A DNA stretch of 64,000 bases from Streptomyces sp. NBC_00259 (GTDB lineage Bacteria; Actinomycetota; Actinomycetes; Streptomycetales; Streptomycetaceae). The DNA is taken from assembly GCF_036181745.1 (NCBI RefSeq), contig NZ_CP108080.1:8001501-8065500 (forward strand). The letters run 5' to 3'. A program made the position numbers and the translations under genes. The notes beneath the pieces are model-generated. The model was not told the DNA's origin and did no database searches. It saw only the letters and a program-made list of their open reading frames with translations. The first letter of the stretch is position 1. Every line of letters starts with the position of its first letter. Positions 18,472 to 27,003 of the stretch are shown piece after piece.

Positions 18472-19203
18472 TTATGTTCCGGAGGCGGACGCCGCACCCG
18501 AGGGGGACCGGTCCTTGCCGTCGAGCGGGCACCAGCCGGCTGACTGTGCGCCCTGTGCGTCCAGGCTCCGCATCCGGTGACCGTGCCGGGCCTTGAGCAC
18601 CTCGTCCAGTGGCGTGGTGAAGACGTTGTCGACCACGGTGTACTCGCCCGCGAGCCGCGCGACGGCAGGTAGCGCGGCAGTGTCGATCCGCCCTCGCTCC
18701 AGATAGAGGTCGTCCCTGATGTGGAACCGCACCACCCTGCCCCACACCACATGATCGACACCGTCGTCCCCGACCGGAATGATGCGGTCGACGACGCATT
18801 CGAACGCGATCGGCGCGTCTTTGACCCGGGGCGGGCGCACCACCTCGGACGGTTCCTTCTCCAGTCCCAGCGCCTCGAACTCGTCCACGCCCGGGTCGAA
18901 CTCGAACGCCGATGCGTGCATCGCGTCCGCCTGCGGCAGCGTCGCCAGGTTGGTGACGAACTCGCCCGTGTCGCGGACGTTGACGAAGGTGTCCTTCATC
19001 GTGACTCCGTCCGACCGCGGCTGCAGGGTGATGGAGACCATGGGCGGTTTCCGCCCGACGGGGGTGAAGAAGGAGATGGGCGCGAGGTTTGCGACGCCCT
19101 CGGGGGAGACCGTGCTGACCCAGGCGACGGCACGTGGAATGACACTGCCGATCAGCAGTTTGTACGCGGAGGCGGCGTCCAGCTCCGCGGCATCGATGAT
19201 CAT
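18472..19203 (-). CDS. Flavin reductase-like (FMN-binding split barrel) protein
   Basis: A 243-residue DIM6/NTAB-type protein: YKLLIGSVIPRAVAWVSTVS at the start, then ANLAPISFFTPV with PPMVSITL and DTFVNVRDTGEFVTNL, the FMN-binding loops of the flavin-reductase-like domain. These proteins reduce FMN with NAD(P)H or use bound FMN; the partner oxygenase is unknown. It is a single gene convergent with the GNAT gene, and its last 25 residues are poorly conserved in type. ATG with GGAGGG just upstream. Confidence 0.88.
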   Translation of the reverse strand: MIIDAAELDAASAYKLLIGSVIPRAVAWVSTVSPEGVANLAPISFFTPVGRKPPMVSITLQPRSDGVTMKDTFVNVRDTGEFVTNLATLPQADAMHASAFEFDPGVDEFEALGLEKEPSEVVRPPRVKDAPIAFECVVDRIIPVGDDGVDHVVWGRVVRFHIRDDLYLERGRIDTAALPAVARLAGEYTVVDNVFTTPLDEVLKARHGHRMRSLDAQGAQSAGWCPLDGKDRSPSGAASASGT

Positions 19204-19663
19204 CGGGACCCTCCTGGCTCGGGACGCGGCACAGGGACGGCGCTGCGCGTCGTACGGTCTTCCGCCGCTGGAGCGGCTCGTGCGGTGATGCCACGCCGCC
19301 GGAGCGGTCGAGGCGTATCAACGAGCCTCGCAACGACGTAACCGTAAGCTCTTTGCCTATGTCTAACAAGTGGGTCGCTCGAAAGATGCCCGCCTGGCCG
19401 GGGCGAGAGGGAAATGCAACTTTCGGTGACCGCGGGATCGCAGGAAGTGTCCACGAGGTGCCGCGGCTGGGTCGCTGTCGCCGCACCTCCGGGCATCGCC
19501 CCGGCGTCACAGGGCGGGGCGTACGGCGAGGCCGGCGCTGTCCGCGGCGCGCCCCGCTTTCTCGGAGGGTTGAGGAGCCGTACGCGGCTACACAGCAGGG
19601 CTGTCCAACTCGGGTCGGGTGGGCAGCCCCGCCTACCGGTGACCGGCCGGCCGGTGTGAAGCC
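19204..19663. other. No gene recognised (460 bp)
   Basis: Contains the promoter side of the flavin reductase gene and the region downstream of the CGNR regulator. No protein-like frame, hairpin or repeat stands out. Confidence 0.4.
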
Positions 19664-20248
19664 CTACGAATCGGCCTTGGCCCGCTGCCTCGCCCGGTAG
19701 GCCCGCAGATTCGCCGCGTTACCGCACACCTTGACGTCGTGCCAGACTCCGCTGTTGTTGCGCGACCGGTCGAAGAACATCGTCCGGCAGTGGTCGTTAC
19801 GGCACCGCTTCAGCCGCTGCCACGTGCCTGCCTGCTGGGCCTGGAAGATCTCGATCAGGGTCAGGGACGCCACCCGACGCCAGCCGGTGCCGCGCGGCTC
19901 CACGTGAACCTGCCCGTCCGCGCCGAGCTGCAGGGCGACAGCCGCAGTGTGTACCGGGGGAAGGATGGCGTCGCCGTCCTGTCCGGCAGCCCGGCGCAGA
20001 TCGTCGCGGAAACTGCGGAGCTCCTCCAGGGTGTGCAGGTCGAGTTCGACACTGCCCAGGGGGGTGTCCGTGATCCGACCCCATTCCGCCAGTGCCTGAT
20101 CGAGCCAATCCTGGGCGTCGGTGAGGTCTTGGAGGAGATCCTTCGTGCGCGGCTTGCCGGCGGCGATGGTGTTCATGAGGTCCTGGGCGAAGGCAAGCCC
20201 TCCCGGGGCCGGGTCCTTGTCGTAGCGGGCCGTGGCCGGCCAACTCAT
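19664..20248 (-). CDS. ABATE/CGNR zinc-finger transcriptional regulator
   Basis: A 194-residue protein: an N-terminal ABATE domain (FAQDLMNTIAAGKPRTKDLL) and a C-terminal zinc finger CRNDHCRTMFF-x10-WHDVKVCGNAANLRAYR, the CGNR motif. Such proteins are putative DNA-binding regulators of stress genes. AGGAG lies 8 nt before ATG 20248, so the GTG at 20257 is not the start. It is divergent from the TDT transporter gene, with a CATAAG/CTTATG dyad in the shared promoter, suggesting it controls that gene. Confidence 0.88.
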   Translation of the reverse strand: MSWPATARYDKDPAPGGLAFAQDLMNTIAAGKPRTKDLLQDLTDAQDWLDQALAEWGRITDTPLGSVELDLHTLEELRSFRDDLRRAAGQDGDAILPPVHTAAVALQLGADGQVHVEPRGTGWRRVASLTLIEIFQAQQAGTWQRLKRCRNDHCRTMFFDRSRNNSGVWHDVKVCGNAANLRAYRARQRAKADS

Positions 20249-20286
20249 TCCGATCACTCCTCGTAGTCATGTCTCCCGCCTGGGAA

Positions 20287-20314
20287 CATAAGTGTACGAC
20301 TTTTGATTCTTATG
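20287..20314. promoter_or_regulatory. Dyad in the divergent CGNR/TDT promoter
   Basis: CATAAG (20287-20292) and CTTATG (20309-20314) form a 6-bp inverted repeat with a 16-bp AT-rich spacer in otherwise GC-rich DNA, 39 bp before the CGNR start. A candidate operator or core promoter. Confidence 0.4.
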
Positions 20315-20452
20315 GGTATGGTGGTCGACCGTCGCGACCACTCCGGTCTGCTTTCGCCACCGGATCGCCCGGTGTCGACGACGCAACCTCCCCCAGCCAG
20401 CCGTATCGCGCCCCGCTGGGCAAGAGCTCCGGAAAGGGCAGAAAAGGTCTTC

Positions 20453-21523
20453 ATGCAACCGCTCGGCACACACCAGGAAACGGTGCACGGGTCCGCCGCA
20501 CCACAGCGGATCGCGCACGCCCCGATGCGAGACCCCGCGGGAAGCGGCCCCACCGACCACGGGAGAGGATCCTCCGACTTCCGCGCGGAGAGGATCGGCC
20601 TGCTGTCGATCTCCCTCGGAACCGCCGGACTCGGCGGTGCATGGCAGTCCGCAACGGCTGGCCTCGGCGCACCTCTTTGGGTGAGCGATGCGCTGTTCGC
20701 CGTGAGCGGCCTCGTGTGGGCGGTCCTGCTGGTGCAGTACATACGCCACGGTGGCTGGCGATGGCGCAATGTCCTCGATGACCTGCACCACCCCGGTCAG
20801 GGATTCACCCTCGCTTACATCCCCATCGTCGGAATGCTCGCGGCGGGGCACCTCTCCCGGTTCGGACTGGACGCCGCCCGATGGGGCTATGCCGCGTTCG
20901 CCGCGGCGGCCGCGATCATCGCCGCACGTCTCCTCGCGCACTGGGTCACGGGCGGCCTCGCCGCGGCTCCTTTGCACCCCGGATATCTGCTGCCGGTGGT
21001 GTCCGCCCCGTTCATCTCCAGTGCCACCGCCTCCACACTCCGGCTCCCCGAGGTCGCCGCGGCGACCTTCGCCGTCGGAGTCCTGTACTGGCTTGCCTTC
21101 GGCACCGTCATCCTCGGCGGCCTGGTCGCCAACGGCGGCGGCATGCCCCGCCCCGCCCGCCCCACCCTCACGGTGCTGGTCATCCCACCGGCCACCGGCG
21201 GCCTGGCCTGGACAGCAGCCCACCAGGGCACGTTCGACGTCGTGGGCCAAGGCTTCGCCGGGCTGCTGCTCTTCACACTCCTGGTTGTCGCGTTCCTGCT
21301 TCCGGATCTGCGTCAGCAGTCGTTCCACTACGGGTACTGGGTGTTCTCGTTCCCGGTCGCGGCCGGCGCCAACTTCCTGATCCGCTGGCTCCACGGGACC
21401 GACGTGGCCGGCTGGAGGGCGCTGTCATGGATTCTCCTGACCGCAGTGAGCATGGCGTTCACCGTTCTGTACGGAGCCACGCTCTGGCACGCGCGACGCC
21501 GCCGCATCATCGCGTCCGCATAG
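20453..21523 (+). CDS. TDT-family (TehA/SLAC1-like) membrane transporter
   Basis: 356 residues with about ten hydrophobic helices, beginning GLLSISLGTAGLGGAWQSA and continuing through HPGQGFTLAYIPIVG, HPGYLLPVVSAPFISS and GYWVFSFPVAAGANFLIRW, a pattern of tellurite-resistance/dicarboxylate (TDT) carriers. Substrate cannot be told from sequence. The ATG at 20453 has AAAAGG upstream and is preferred over 20303; the first about 45 residues are hydrophilic. Divergent from the CGNR regulator. Confidence 0.85.
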   Translation: MQPLGTHQETVHGSAAPQRIAHAPMRDPAGSGPTDHGRGSSDFRAERIGLLSISLGTAGLGGAWQSATAGLGAPLWVSDALFAVSGLVWAVLLVQYIRHGGWRWRNVLDDLHHPGQGFTLAYIPIVGMLAAGHLSRFGLDAARWGYAAFAAAAAIIAARLLAHWVTGGLAAAPLHPGYLLPVVSAPFISSATASTLRLPEVAAATFAVGVLYWLAFGTVILGGLVANGGGMPRPARPTLTVLVIPPATGGLAWTAAHQGTFDVVGQGFAGLLLFTLLVVAFLLPDLRQQSFHYGYWVFSFPVAAGANFLIRWLHGTDVAGWRALSWILLTAVSMAFTVLYGATLWHARRRRIIASA

Positions 21524-21767
21524 CCACCGACGAGGCGCAGCCGCCCCCGCTCGCGCACGGCCTACGGATCCGGCGGGGGCGCCTGCCGCTCCAGCGCGCA
21601 GGACACGGCCTGCGAGCAGCGGCCGAGGCTGGGGAACGGTGCTCTGCGCGGATCGTATGGCCAACACCACTGATGTGAAGCGCCGTCAAAACTCGGGCTC
21701 GGCACGACTGTGCGGTGGTGCATGGTGAGCTTGTTCCGCTTTGACGGGCACCATTGGTGTGGTGGTC

Positions 21768-22015
21768 AGGCTGCGAGTGCGGTCTCGTACTCGGCGGGGC
21801 TGAGGTAGCCGAGGCTGCTGTGCAGTCGGTGCAAGTTGTACCAGCCCTCGATGAAATCGAAGATCGCGGTGCGGGCGGCGGCCCGGCTGGGCCAGGTGGA
21901 AGTGCCGAGCAGTTCGCGTTTGATGGTCGAGAAGAACGACTCGGCGAGCGCGTTGTCCCAGCACTGACCGGTGCGGCCGACCGAAAGCCGGACCCCGAAC
22001 TCGGCTGCCAGGGAA
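21768..22015 (-). pseudogene. IS3-family transposase (orfB) C-terminal remnant
   Basis: The minus strand encodes GQCWDNALAESFFSTIKREL then RAAARTAIFDFIEGWYNLHR and LHSSLGYLSPAEYETALAA-stop, the last third of the rve integrase domain including its catalytic glutamate (ALAESFF). The sequence upstream of the glycine-rich start is replaced at about 22020 by another IS fragment. Confidence 0.85.
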
Positions 22016-22026
22016 GCGAATTGAAT

Positions 22027-22301
22027 CCGGATCTGCGAACGCCAGGGCGTCCCCGTCCTCGCCGACCGCGCCTACACCGGTGCCGGTCCCCACGTCACCA
22101 CCGGCCTCAGACGTCCGCCCGGCGGGGAACTTCACCGCCACCCAGCGCACCGTCAACCGGGCCCTCGCCCAGGCCCGAGCTCCCGTCGAACGCGGCATGG
22201 CCCGGCTGAAGTCCTGGCAGATCTTCCGCAGATCCCGCATCAGCCCCAACCGCATGACCGTCATCGCGAAAGCGGTCCTCACCCTGGAGAGGCAACGCTG
22301 A
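22027..22301 (+). pseudogene. IS5-family (DDE_Tnp_4-like) transposase C-terminal remnant
   Basis: Plus strand codes VPVLADRAYTGAGPHVTTGL, then after a frameshift near 22130 TQRTVNRALAQARAPVERGM and ARLKSWQIFRRSRISPNRMT, ending at 22301. The DRAY and E (PVERG) elements are typical of DDE transposases of this group. The N-terminus is absent; it abuts the IS3 remnant head to head. Confidence 0.75.
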
Positions 22302-22324
22302 AAACGCTCACTGTTCCCCAGACG

Positions 22325-22345
22325 CTTAGACGTCGTTTCAGATGG
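22325..22345 (+). repeat. Left inverted repeat of the IS5-family element
   Basis: Begins CTTAGACGTCGTTTC and continues AGATGG. The complement of the right end reads CTTAGACGTCGTTTC then TTATGG. A second short dyad (CGCTTAGACG at 22323 and its complement at 22365) overlaps the DUF4240 stop. Confidence 0.75.
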
Positions 22346-22368
22346 TGAGGTAGGGCGTCCGTCGGCGT

Positions 22369-22800
22369 CTAAGCGTTGGTCCACCCGGCTGCGTTGGAGT
22401 ATGACTCGTAGCTGTACCGAGTGCTGCGGTTCCATTCCTCGCCGGTGAGGTGCTTGTACGCGTTGTCGGGTACATAGATCAGCGCCTCGGCCCACACGAG
22501 ATCGTTGACGAACGGTGCGAAACGCTCTGCGTCTCGAAGTACGTTCTCGTATTCCTCACGCCCTGCCGCAACGACGGCCGCCCGGGTGTACAAGAACGCA
22601 TCGCCCGACAGTCCGTCGCCGTACTCCTGGCGGTCCAACCTGTACAGAGCCCAGGAGAGCTGCTCGGCGAAGCCGACCACGTCAGCGACAGGGCCTTTCT
22701 CCAGGCGGGCTGTCAGGGCAGCGGCGAGCTGATCACCCTCGGGGTCCGGGGTTGAGGGGCTGCACTCTTCGATGAGCTGCCAGAAGACGTCTTCGTTCAT
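22369..22800 (-). CDS. DUF4240 domain protein carried inside an IS element
   Basis: A 143-residue soluble protein starting MNEDVFWQLIEECSPSTPDP, the usual beginning of DUF4240 proteins, followed by LSWALYRLDRQEYGDGLSGD and FLYTRAAVVAAGREEYENVL, ending in WTNA. The domain's function is unknown; family members occur in many Streptomyces. ATG 22800 fits the family start; the frame extends to 22830. It lies between the left inverted repeat and the transposase, transcribed in the same direction, so it is part of the mobile unit. Confidence 0.82.
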   Translation of the reverse strand: MNEDVFWQLIEECSPSTPDPEGDQLAAALTARLEKGPVADVVGFAEQLSWALYRLDRQEYGDGLSGDAFLYTRAAVVAAGREEYENVLRDAERFAPFVNDLVWAEALIYVPDNAYKHLTGEEWNRSTRYSYESYSNAAGWTNA

Positions 22801-22838
22801 GCCAAAGAGCATGGCGGAAGGGTGTGACAAGTCGGACG

Positions 22839-23656
22839 TCAGGGGTTCTCCCTGGTCAACCGGCGGTAGCCGATGAGGGCTGCGGCTATGCCGACGAAGG
22901 CAAGGAAGTGTTCGTCCTTGCGTTCGTAGCGGCGGTGCAGCCTTCGGCAGCCGGCCAACCAGGACACGGTTCGCTCAACAACCCAGCGATGGCGACCCAG
23001 CCGTTGCGAGGACTCGACGCCCTTGCGTGCGATGCGATGGCGGATTCCCCGCTCGCGGAGCCATCGACGCAGGTGGTCGTAGTCGTAGCCCTTGTCGGCG
23101 TGCAGCTTCGCCGGCCTTCGTCGCCGTGGGCCGCGGCTGGACCGGATGGGTGGGATGCCGCGCACGAGTGGCTCCAGGCCCTGGCTGTCGTGCATGTTCG
23201 CGCCGGAGATGCCCAGGGAGAGAGGCAGTCCGTTCCTGTCAGTGATCAGGTGGATCTTCGAACCCAACTTGCCTCGGTCGGTCGGATTCGGTCCCGTCAG
23301 TGGCCCCCCTTTGCAGCCCGCAGGCTGACGGAGTCGATCGCGCACCGCGACCAGTCCAGCTCGCCTCGCGCTCCGAGTTCGTCGAGGATGACGCGGTGGA
23401 GCCTGGCCCAGACCCGGGCTCGGCTCCACTGGGCGAACCTTCGGTAGACCGTCTGCCAGCTCGGTCCGAAGACCGGTGGCAACTGGCGCCATGTGCAGCC
23501 TGAGGTAGCCACAAAGACGATCGCAGCCAGGGCCTCGCGGTCACCTGCCCGACGCCGGCCCCCGCCCTGCGGGCGCACTACCTCCGTCGGCGGCACCACC
23601 CGCCGAAACAGGACCCACAACTCGTCCGACACCAGCCGCTCGATCAGATTCGTCAT
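22839..23656 (-). CDS. IS5-family transposase (two overlapping frames, probable programmed -1 frameshift)
   Basis: OrfA (23656-23297) encodes LIERLVSDELWVLFRRVVPP, a DUF4096-type domain and DWSRCAIDSVSLRAAKGG with the first catalytic Asp. OrfB (to 22839) continues GPNPTDRGKLGSKIHLITD, then LHADKGYDYDHLRRWLRERG (second Asp) and HRWVVERTVSWL (Glu). The frames overlap at AAAGGGGGG, a classic slippery run for -1 slippage near 23315-23323. All three DDE residues are present, so the enzyme may be active. The start could be the TTG at 23674. Confidence 0.9.
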
Positions 23657-23679
23657 GAACGGTTCAACGAACAATCACG

Positions 23680-23700
23680 CCATAAGAAACGACGTCTAAG
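23680..23700 (-). repeat. Right inverted repeat of the IS5-family element
   Basis: Reads CCATAAGAAACGACGTCTAAG on the plus strand up to base 23700; the next base begins photolyase coding sequence. Pairs with 22325-22345. Confidence 0.7.
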
Positions 23701-23886
23701 AGGTATGACCCGGACGGCGCCTACGTCCGCCGCTGGGTCCCCGAACTCGGCGGTCTGGCAGCCCCGTTGATCCACGAGCCGTGGAAGCTCACCGGCCTGG
23801 ATAGAGCTTCCTACGACTACCCCGAACCGATCGTGGCGCTTGCCGACGGCCTGGCGCGCTTCCGGCGGGCCCGCGGCCAGGACTGA
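23701..23886 (+). pseudogene. phr: Deoxyribodipyrimidine photolyase C-terminal remnant
   Basis: Directly after the IS end the frame encodes RYDPDGAYVRRWVPELGGL, then HEPWKLTGLDRASYDYPEPI and VALADGLARFRRARGQD-stop. DPDGxYVRRWVPEL and the HxPW and YPxPIV elements are the final part of class I CPD photolyases, where the FAD-binding domain ends. The other about 390 codons are missing: to the left are only IS remnants. The gene would have preceded the sigma factor operon, a common neighbour in light-regulated actinobacterial clusters. Confidence 0.88.
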
Positions 23887-23950
23887 GCCCCTGCGGGACC
23901 CGGAACTACCGCGCTCCGATCCACCCCCGGTTGCGGTTGCACAAGGCGAT

Positions 23951-23964
23951 GCACAAACGATGCG
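23951..23964 (+). promoter_or_regulatory. LitR/LitS-type regulatory motif, copy 1 (upstream of the sigma operon)
   Basis: GCACAAACGATGCG, 134 bp before the sigma-factor start. It matches the sequence at 30819-30832, upstream of the LitR-like gene, at 13 of 14 positions. GATGC is also repeated directly on either side of ACAAAC. Imperfect dyad of the form TGCAC-N5-ATGCG. Confidence 0.6.
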
Positions 23965-24098
23965 TCTTGAATCGCTGCTTCCGTTCGCCGGATTCTGAGG
24001 GGGCTGGAGTATCAGGCCCCGGCGGCGGCCCGGTCCGGCAGGAGCGGACGCCCGACCCGTCTGCCCGGCCCGCACGCCGGGCCGGAGGAGGAGTCGTC

Positions 24099-25001
24099 AT
24101 GACCGCAGCGCTCACGGTGCGCCGCCTGCGCCCTCTCCCTGTTTACGGAGGTCCTCACCCGCTCCACGGCGGCCTCCCCCCGTGCGGCGACCGCCCTGCC
24201 GCACGGCCCAAGCGTCCCGCCCCGGACGGCCGGTCCGCGCCGCACCCCGACCGCCCTGCACCTGTGTCCACGGCTGCCGACGAGCCGACGGACGAGGAGA
24301 TCGGCGCCGGACTCGTCCGCGACGACGAGCGCTGCCTGGCCCTTGCCTACCGGCGCTGGGGCGGCCTCGTGTACACCCTCGCCAGTCGTACGATCGGAGA
24401 CTCCATTGAGGCCGAAGACGTCACCCAGCAGGTCTTCCTCGCCGCCTGGCGCGGCCGCCACAGGTACTGCCCCGACCGGGGAGCGGTCCCGGCCTGGCTG
24501 GTCGGCATCACGCGCCGCAAGATCGCCGACACGCTCTCCGCCCGCACCCGCAGGGCCGAACTCGTCGCCGCCGCGGGAACCGCGCTGCCCTCGCTCGCCC
24601 CGGCCGCCGACGGATCCGACCACCTGCTCGACCACATCGTGGTCACCGGCGAACTCGCCCGGCTTCCGCGCGTCCAGCGGGACGTCCTGACCCTCGCGTT
24701 CTTCGGAGACCTGACGCAGGTGCAGATCGCGCGGCGGACCGGCATGCCGCTGGGCACCGTCAAGAGCCACGCGCGGCGAGGGCTGCAGCGGCTGCGCGGC
24801 CGCCTCGCCGTGGACTCCGCGGCCGTCATGACGAAGGAGAAGCCCGACTCCGCCCGGCCACCTGCTCCGGACGACCCGGGGGCCGTGCCTGCGTCCGAGG
24901 GACGTGCACCCATCCAAAAGGCCGATCGTGCCGAAACACCCGTGGGGACGTTCTGCACAACAGGTGCGCGGGAGGCCCGGAACACGAGGGGGAGCGTATG
25001 A
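24099..25001 (+). CDS. ECF RNA polymerase sigma factor (LitS-like position)
   Basis: 300 residues. Region 2 (about 75-140) has LAYRRWGGLVYTLASRTIGD, AEDVTQQVFLAAWRGRHRY and a WLVGITRRKIAD core-binding helix; region 4 (about 185-245) has LPRVQRDVLTLAFFGDLTQV and GTVKSHARRGLQRLR. It resembles SigK-group factors. A 65-residue disordered N-terminus and 50-residue C-terminal tail flank the core. ATG 24099 is chosen because GGAGGAGGAG precedes it. The stop overlaps the next start (ATGA), so translation is coupled to the oxidase gene. No anti-sigma gene is next to it; control may be through the LitR-like repressor. Confidence 0.9.
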   Translation: MTAALTVRRLRPLPVYGGPHPLHGGLPPCGDRPAARPKRPAPDGRSAPHPDRPAPVSTAADEPTDEEIGAGLVRDDERCLALAYRRWGGLVYTLASRTIGDSIEAEDVTQQVFLAAWRGRHRYCPDRGAVPAWLVGITRRKIADTLSARTRRAELVAAAGTALPSLAPAADGSDHLLDHIVVTGELARLPRVQRDVLTLAFFGDLTQVQIARRTGMPLGTVKSHARRGLQRLRGRLAVDSAAVMTKEKPDSARPPAPDDPGAVPASEGRAPIQKADRAETPVGTFCTTGAREARNTRGSV

Positions 25002-26254
25002 ACCGGCGAACTGTCGCGGTCGTCGGGGCGGGAGTTGCCGGCCTGACGGCCGCTCACGTGCTGTCGCGGGCGTACGACGTGGTGCTGTACGAGGCCGACG
25101 CCCGGCTCGGCGGCCACGCGCACACACACGAGTTGCCGATCGGGGAGGGCGGTACCGTGCGCGTGGACAGCGGCTTCATTGTCCACAACGAGCGTACCTA
25201 CCCGAATCTGCTGCGGCTCTTCCGCGAGCTCGGTGTCGCCACCCAGGACGCCGAGATGAGCATGTCCGTCCGGTGCGACGGCTGCGGCCTCGCGTACGCG
25301 GGTGCCCGAGGTGCGCGCGGTCTGCTCGGCGGCGGCAACCTGTGGCGCGGACGCCATCTGCGGATGCTCGCCGACATCCCGCGCTTCCACCGCGCTGCCC
25401 GACGCCTGCTCGCCTCCGGCGACTCCACCGCGACCCTCGGAGATTTCCTGAAGCACGGCGGCTTCTCGCCGTACTTCGTCGGCCACTTCGCCATCCCGCT
25501 CGTCTCCGCGGTCTGGTCCTGTGCGCCGGACACCACCCTGCTCTACCCGGCCTCGTACCTGTTCCGATTCCTGGACCACCACGGGCTGCTCTCCGCCACC
25601 GGCTCCCCGCGGTGGAAGACGGTCACCGGCGGATCGGCCGCCTACGTGGAGCAGCTGGCCAAGCACCTCGCCTCCATCCGCACGGCCACGCCCGTCCGCG
25701 CGATCGAACGCGGAGCCGACCACGCCCGCGTGACCACCCAGGACGGGGACACCGACGTCCACGCGGCCGTCGTCGTGGCCGTCCACCCCGATCAGGCCCT
25801 GCGGATCCTCGCCGACGCCACCCTCGACGAACACCGGGTCCTCGGAGCGTTCAGCTACTCCCGCAACCCCACCGTGCTACACCGGGACACCACACTGCTG
25901 CCCCGCGCGGCGCACGCCCGCGCCTCCTGGAACTACTGGCTCCCGTCCTGCGCGGCGAGCCCCGGGTCCGTCCAGGTCAGCTACGACATGAACCGGCTCC
26001 AGCGCCTGCCCGTGGACGAGCCGCACATCGTCACCCTCAACGCCGACGGCCGTGTCGACGAGAGCACAGTGCTTGCCCGCATGGTGTACGAGCACCCCCT
26101 CTACACGCCCCGCTCCGTCGCGGCCCAGCGCGAACTCCCCGGCCTCGCCACGTCCGTCACCGCCTTCGCCGGCGCCTACCACGGCTGGGGCTTCCACGAG
26201 GACGGCTGCCGCTCCGGAGTCGAAGCGGCCCGAGCGCTCGGGGTCGACTGGTGA
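24998..26254 (+). CDS. FAD-dependent amine-oxidase-like oxidoreductase
   Basis: A 418-residue flavoprotein with GAGVAG at residues 10-15 and E32 for ADP-ribose binding, LGGHAHTHEL, a long middle domain (HNERTYPNLLRLFRELGV, FAIPLVSAVWS) and a final FAD-binding motif GAYHGWGFHEDG. This subgroup regularly sits next to DUF1365 and a cyclopropane-fatty-acid-synthase-like methyltransferase and is thought to act on membrane fatty acids, for instance as a desaturase. Coupled to both neighbours by 4-bp overlaps. Confidence 0.9.
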   Translation: MNRRTVAVVGAGVAGLTAAHVLSRAYDVVLYEADARLGGHAHTHELPIGEGGTVRVDSGFIVHNERTYPNLLRLFRELGVATQDAEMSMSVRCDGCGLAYAGARGARGLLGGGNLWRGRHLRMLADIPRFHRAARRLLASGDSTATLGDFLKHGGFSPYFVGHFAIPLVSAVWSCAPDTTLLYPASYLFRFLDHHGLLSATGSPRWKTVTGGSAAYVEQLAKHLASIRTATPVRAIERGADHARVTTQDGDTDVHAAVVVAVHPDQALRILADATLDEHRVLGAFSYSRNPTVLHRDTTLLPRAAHARASWNYWLPSCAASPGSVQVSYDMNRLQRLPVDEPHIVTLNADGRVDESTVLARMVYEHPLYTPRSVAAQRELPGLATSVTAFAGAYHGWGFHEDGCRSGVEAARALGVDW

Positions 26255-27003
26255 CCGCGCCACCCAGGGCCCCCGCGGTTCCGGCGCTCTACACCTGCGA
26301 GGTCGCCCACACCCGAACTCACCCCGTGCGCTACGGCCTGCGTCAGCGTACGTACCTGTGGCTCGTCGACATCGACGACCTGCCGCGGCTGCCCCGCCTC
26401 CTGCGCTCCCTCGCCCGCTTCGACCCCCGCGACCACTTCGGCGGCCGGGCACCCACGCTGCGCGCCGGCCTCGACGCCTGCCTTGCCTCCCACGGCATCG
26501 GGGACGCCGACGGCCGCGTGCTGATGCTCACTCATGCGCGCGTGTTCGGGCACGTGTTCAACCCGCTGACGCTGTACTGGTGCCACGACCGGGCCGGGCG
26601 CCCCGTCTGCGTGGTGGCCGAGGTGCACAACACCTACGGCGGCAGGCACTGCTATCTCCTGCGGCCCGACACCCACGGACGTGCCGACGTCGCCAAGGAG
26701 TTCTACGTCTCTCCGTTCTTCGGCGTCGAAGGCTCCTACCGGATGCGACTGCCGCTGCCCGGTGAGCGCCTCGACCTCACCGTGCAGCTGCGACACGACG
26801 ACGGCAGCCGGCCCCTCACGGCCACCGTCCGGGGAAGTCACCGCCCTGCCGAAGTGCGAAGCCTGCTCTCGGCCGCGCTGCGCCACCCCTGGTCCACGGC
26901 CGCCGTCAGCGCAGGTATCCGCAGGCACGGGATCCGTCTCTACCTCAAGGGACTTCCCGTTCGTCCCCGACCGGTTCCACCCACCCAGGAAGGCATGCTG
27001 TGA
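26251..27003 (+). CDS. DUF1365 domain protein
   Basis: 250 residues starting at a GTG that overlaps the previous stop. PALYTCEVAHTRTHPVRYGL, WLVDIDDLPRLPRLLRSLAR, then RVLMLTHARVFGHVFNPLTL and VVAEVHNTYGGRHCYLL are the conserved DUF1365 blocks; KEFYVSPFF follows. The biochemical role is not established, but the family is almost always found between the FAD oxidoreductase and the methyltransferase as seen here. Coupled to the next gene through GTGA. Confidence 0.9.
   Translation: MTAPPRAPAVPALYTCEVAHTRTHPVRYGLRQRTYLWLVDIDDLPRLPRLLRSLARFDPRDHFGGRAPTLRAGLDACLASHGIGDADGRVLMLTHARVFGHVFNPLTLYWCHDRAGRPVCVVAEVHNTYGGRHCYLLRPDTHGRADVAKEFYVSPFFGVEGSYRMRLPLPGERLDLTVQLRHDDGSRPLTATVRGSHRPAEVRSLLSAALRHPWSTAAVSAGIRRHGIRLYLKGLPVRPRPVPPTQEGML

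Larger units (their letters stand above)
22325..23700. mobile_element. IS5-family insertion sequence with passenger gene
   Basis: The ends are near-perfect inverted repeats: CTTAGACGTCGTTTC at 22325-22339 and its exact complement at 23686-23700, with similarity extending to 19 of 21 positions. Inside, on the minus strand, are a two-frame IS5 transposase (22839-23656) and, downstream of it, a DUF4240 gene (22369-22800). A typical element of this IS5 subgroup would be near 0.9 kb; this one is 1.38 kb because of the extra gene. The right end abuts a photolyase coding sequence exactly at 23701. Confidence 0.75.

Noticed and set aside
24904-26250. Long plus-strand frame preceding the DUF1365 gene
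   Set aside because: It is a third-position shadow of the sigma and FAD oxidoreductase genes; composition is Arg/Pro-rich and only the part from 26251 has DUF1365 motifs.
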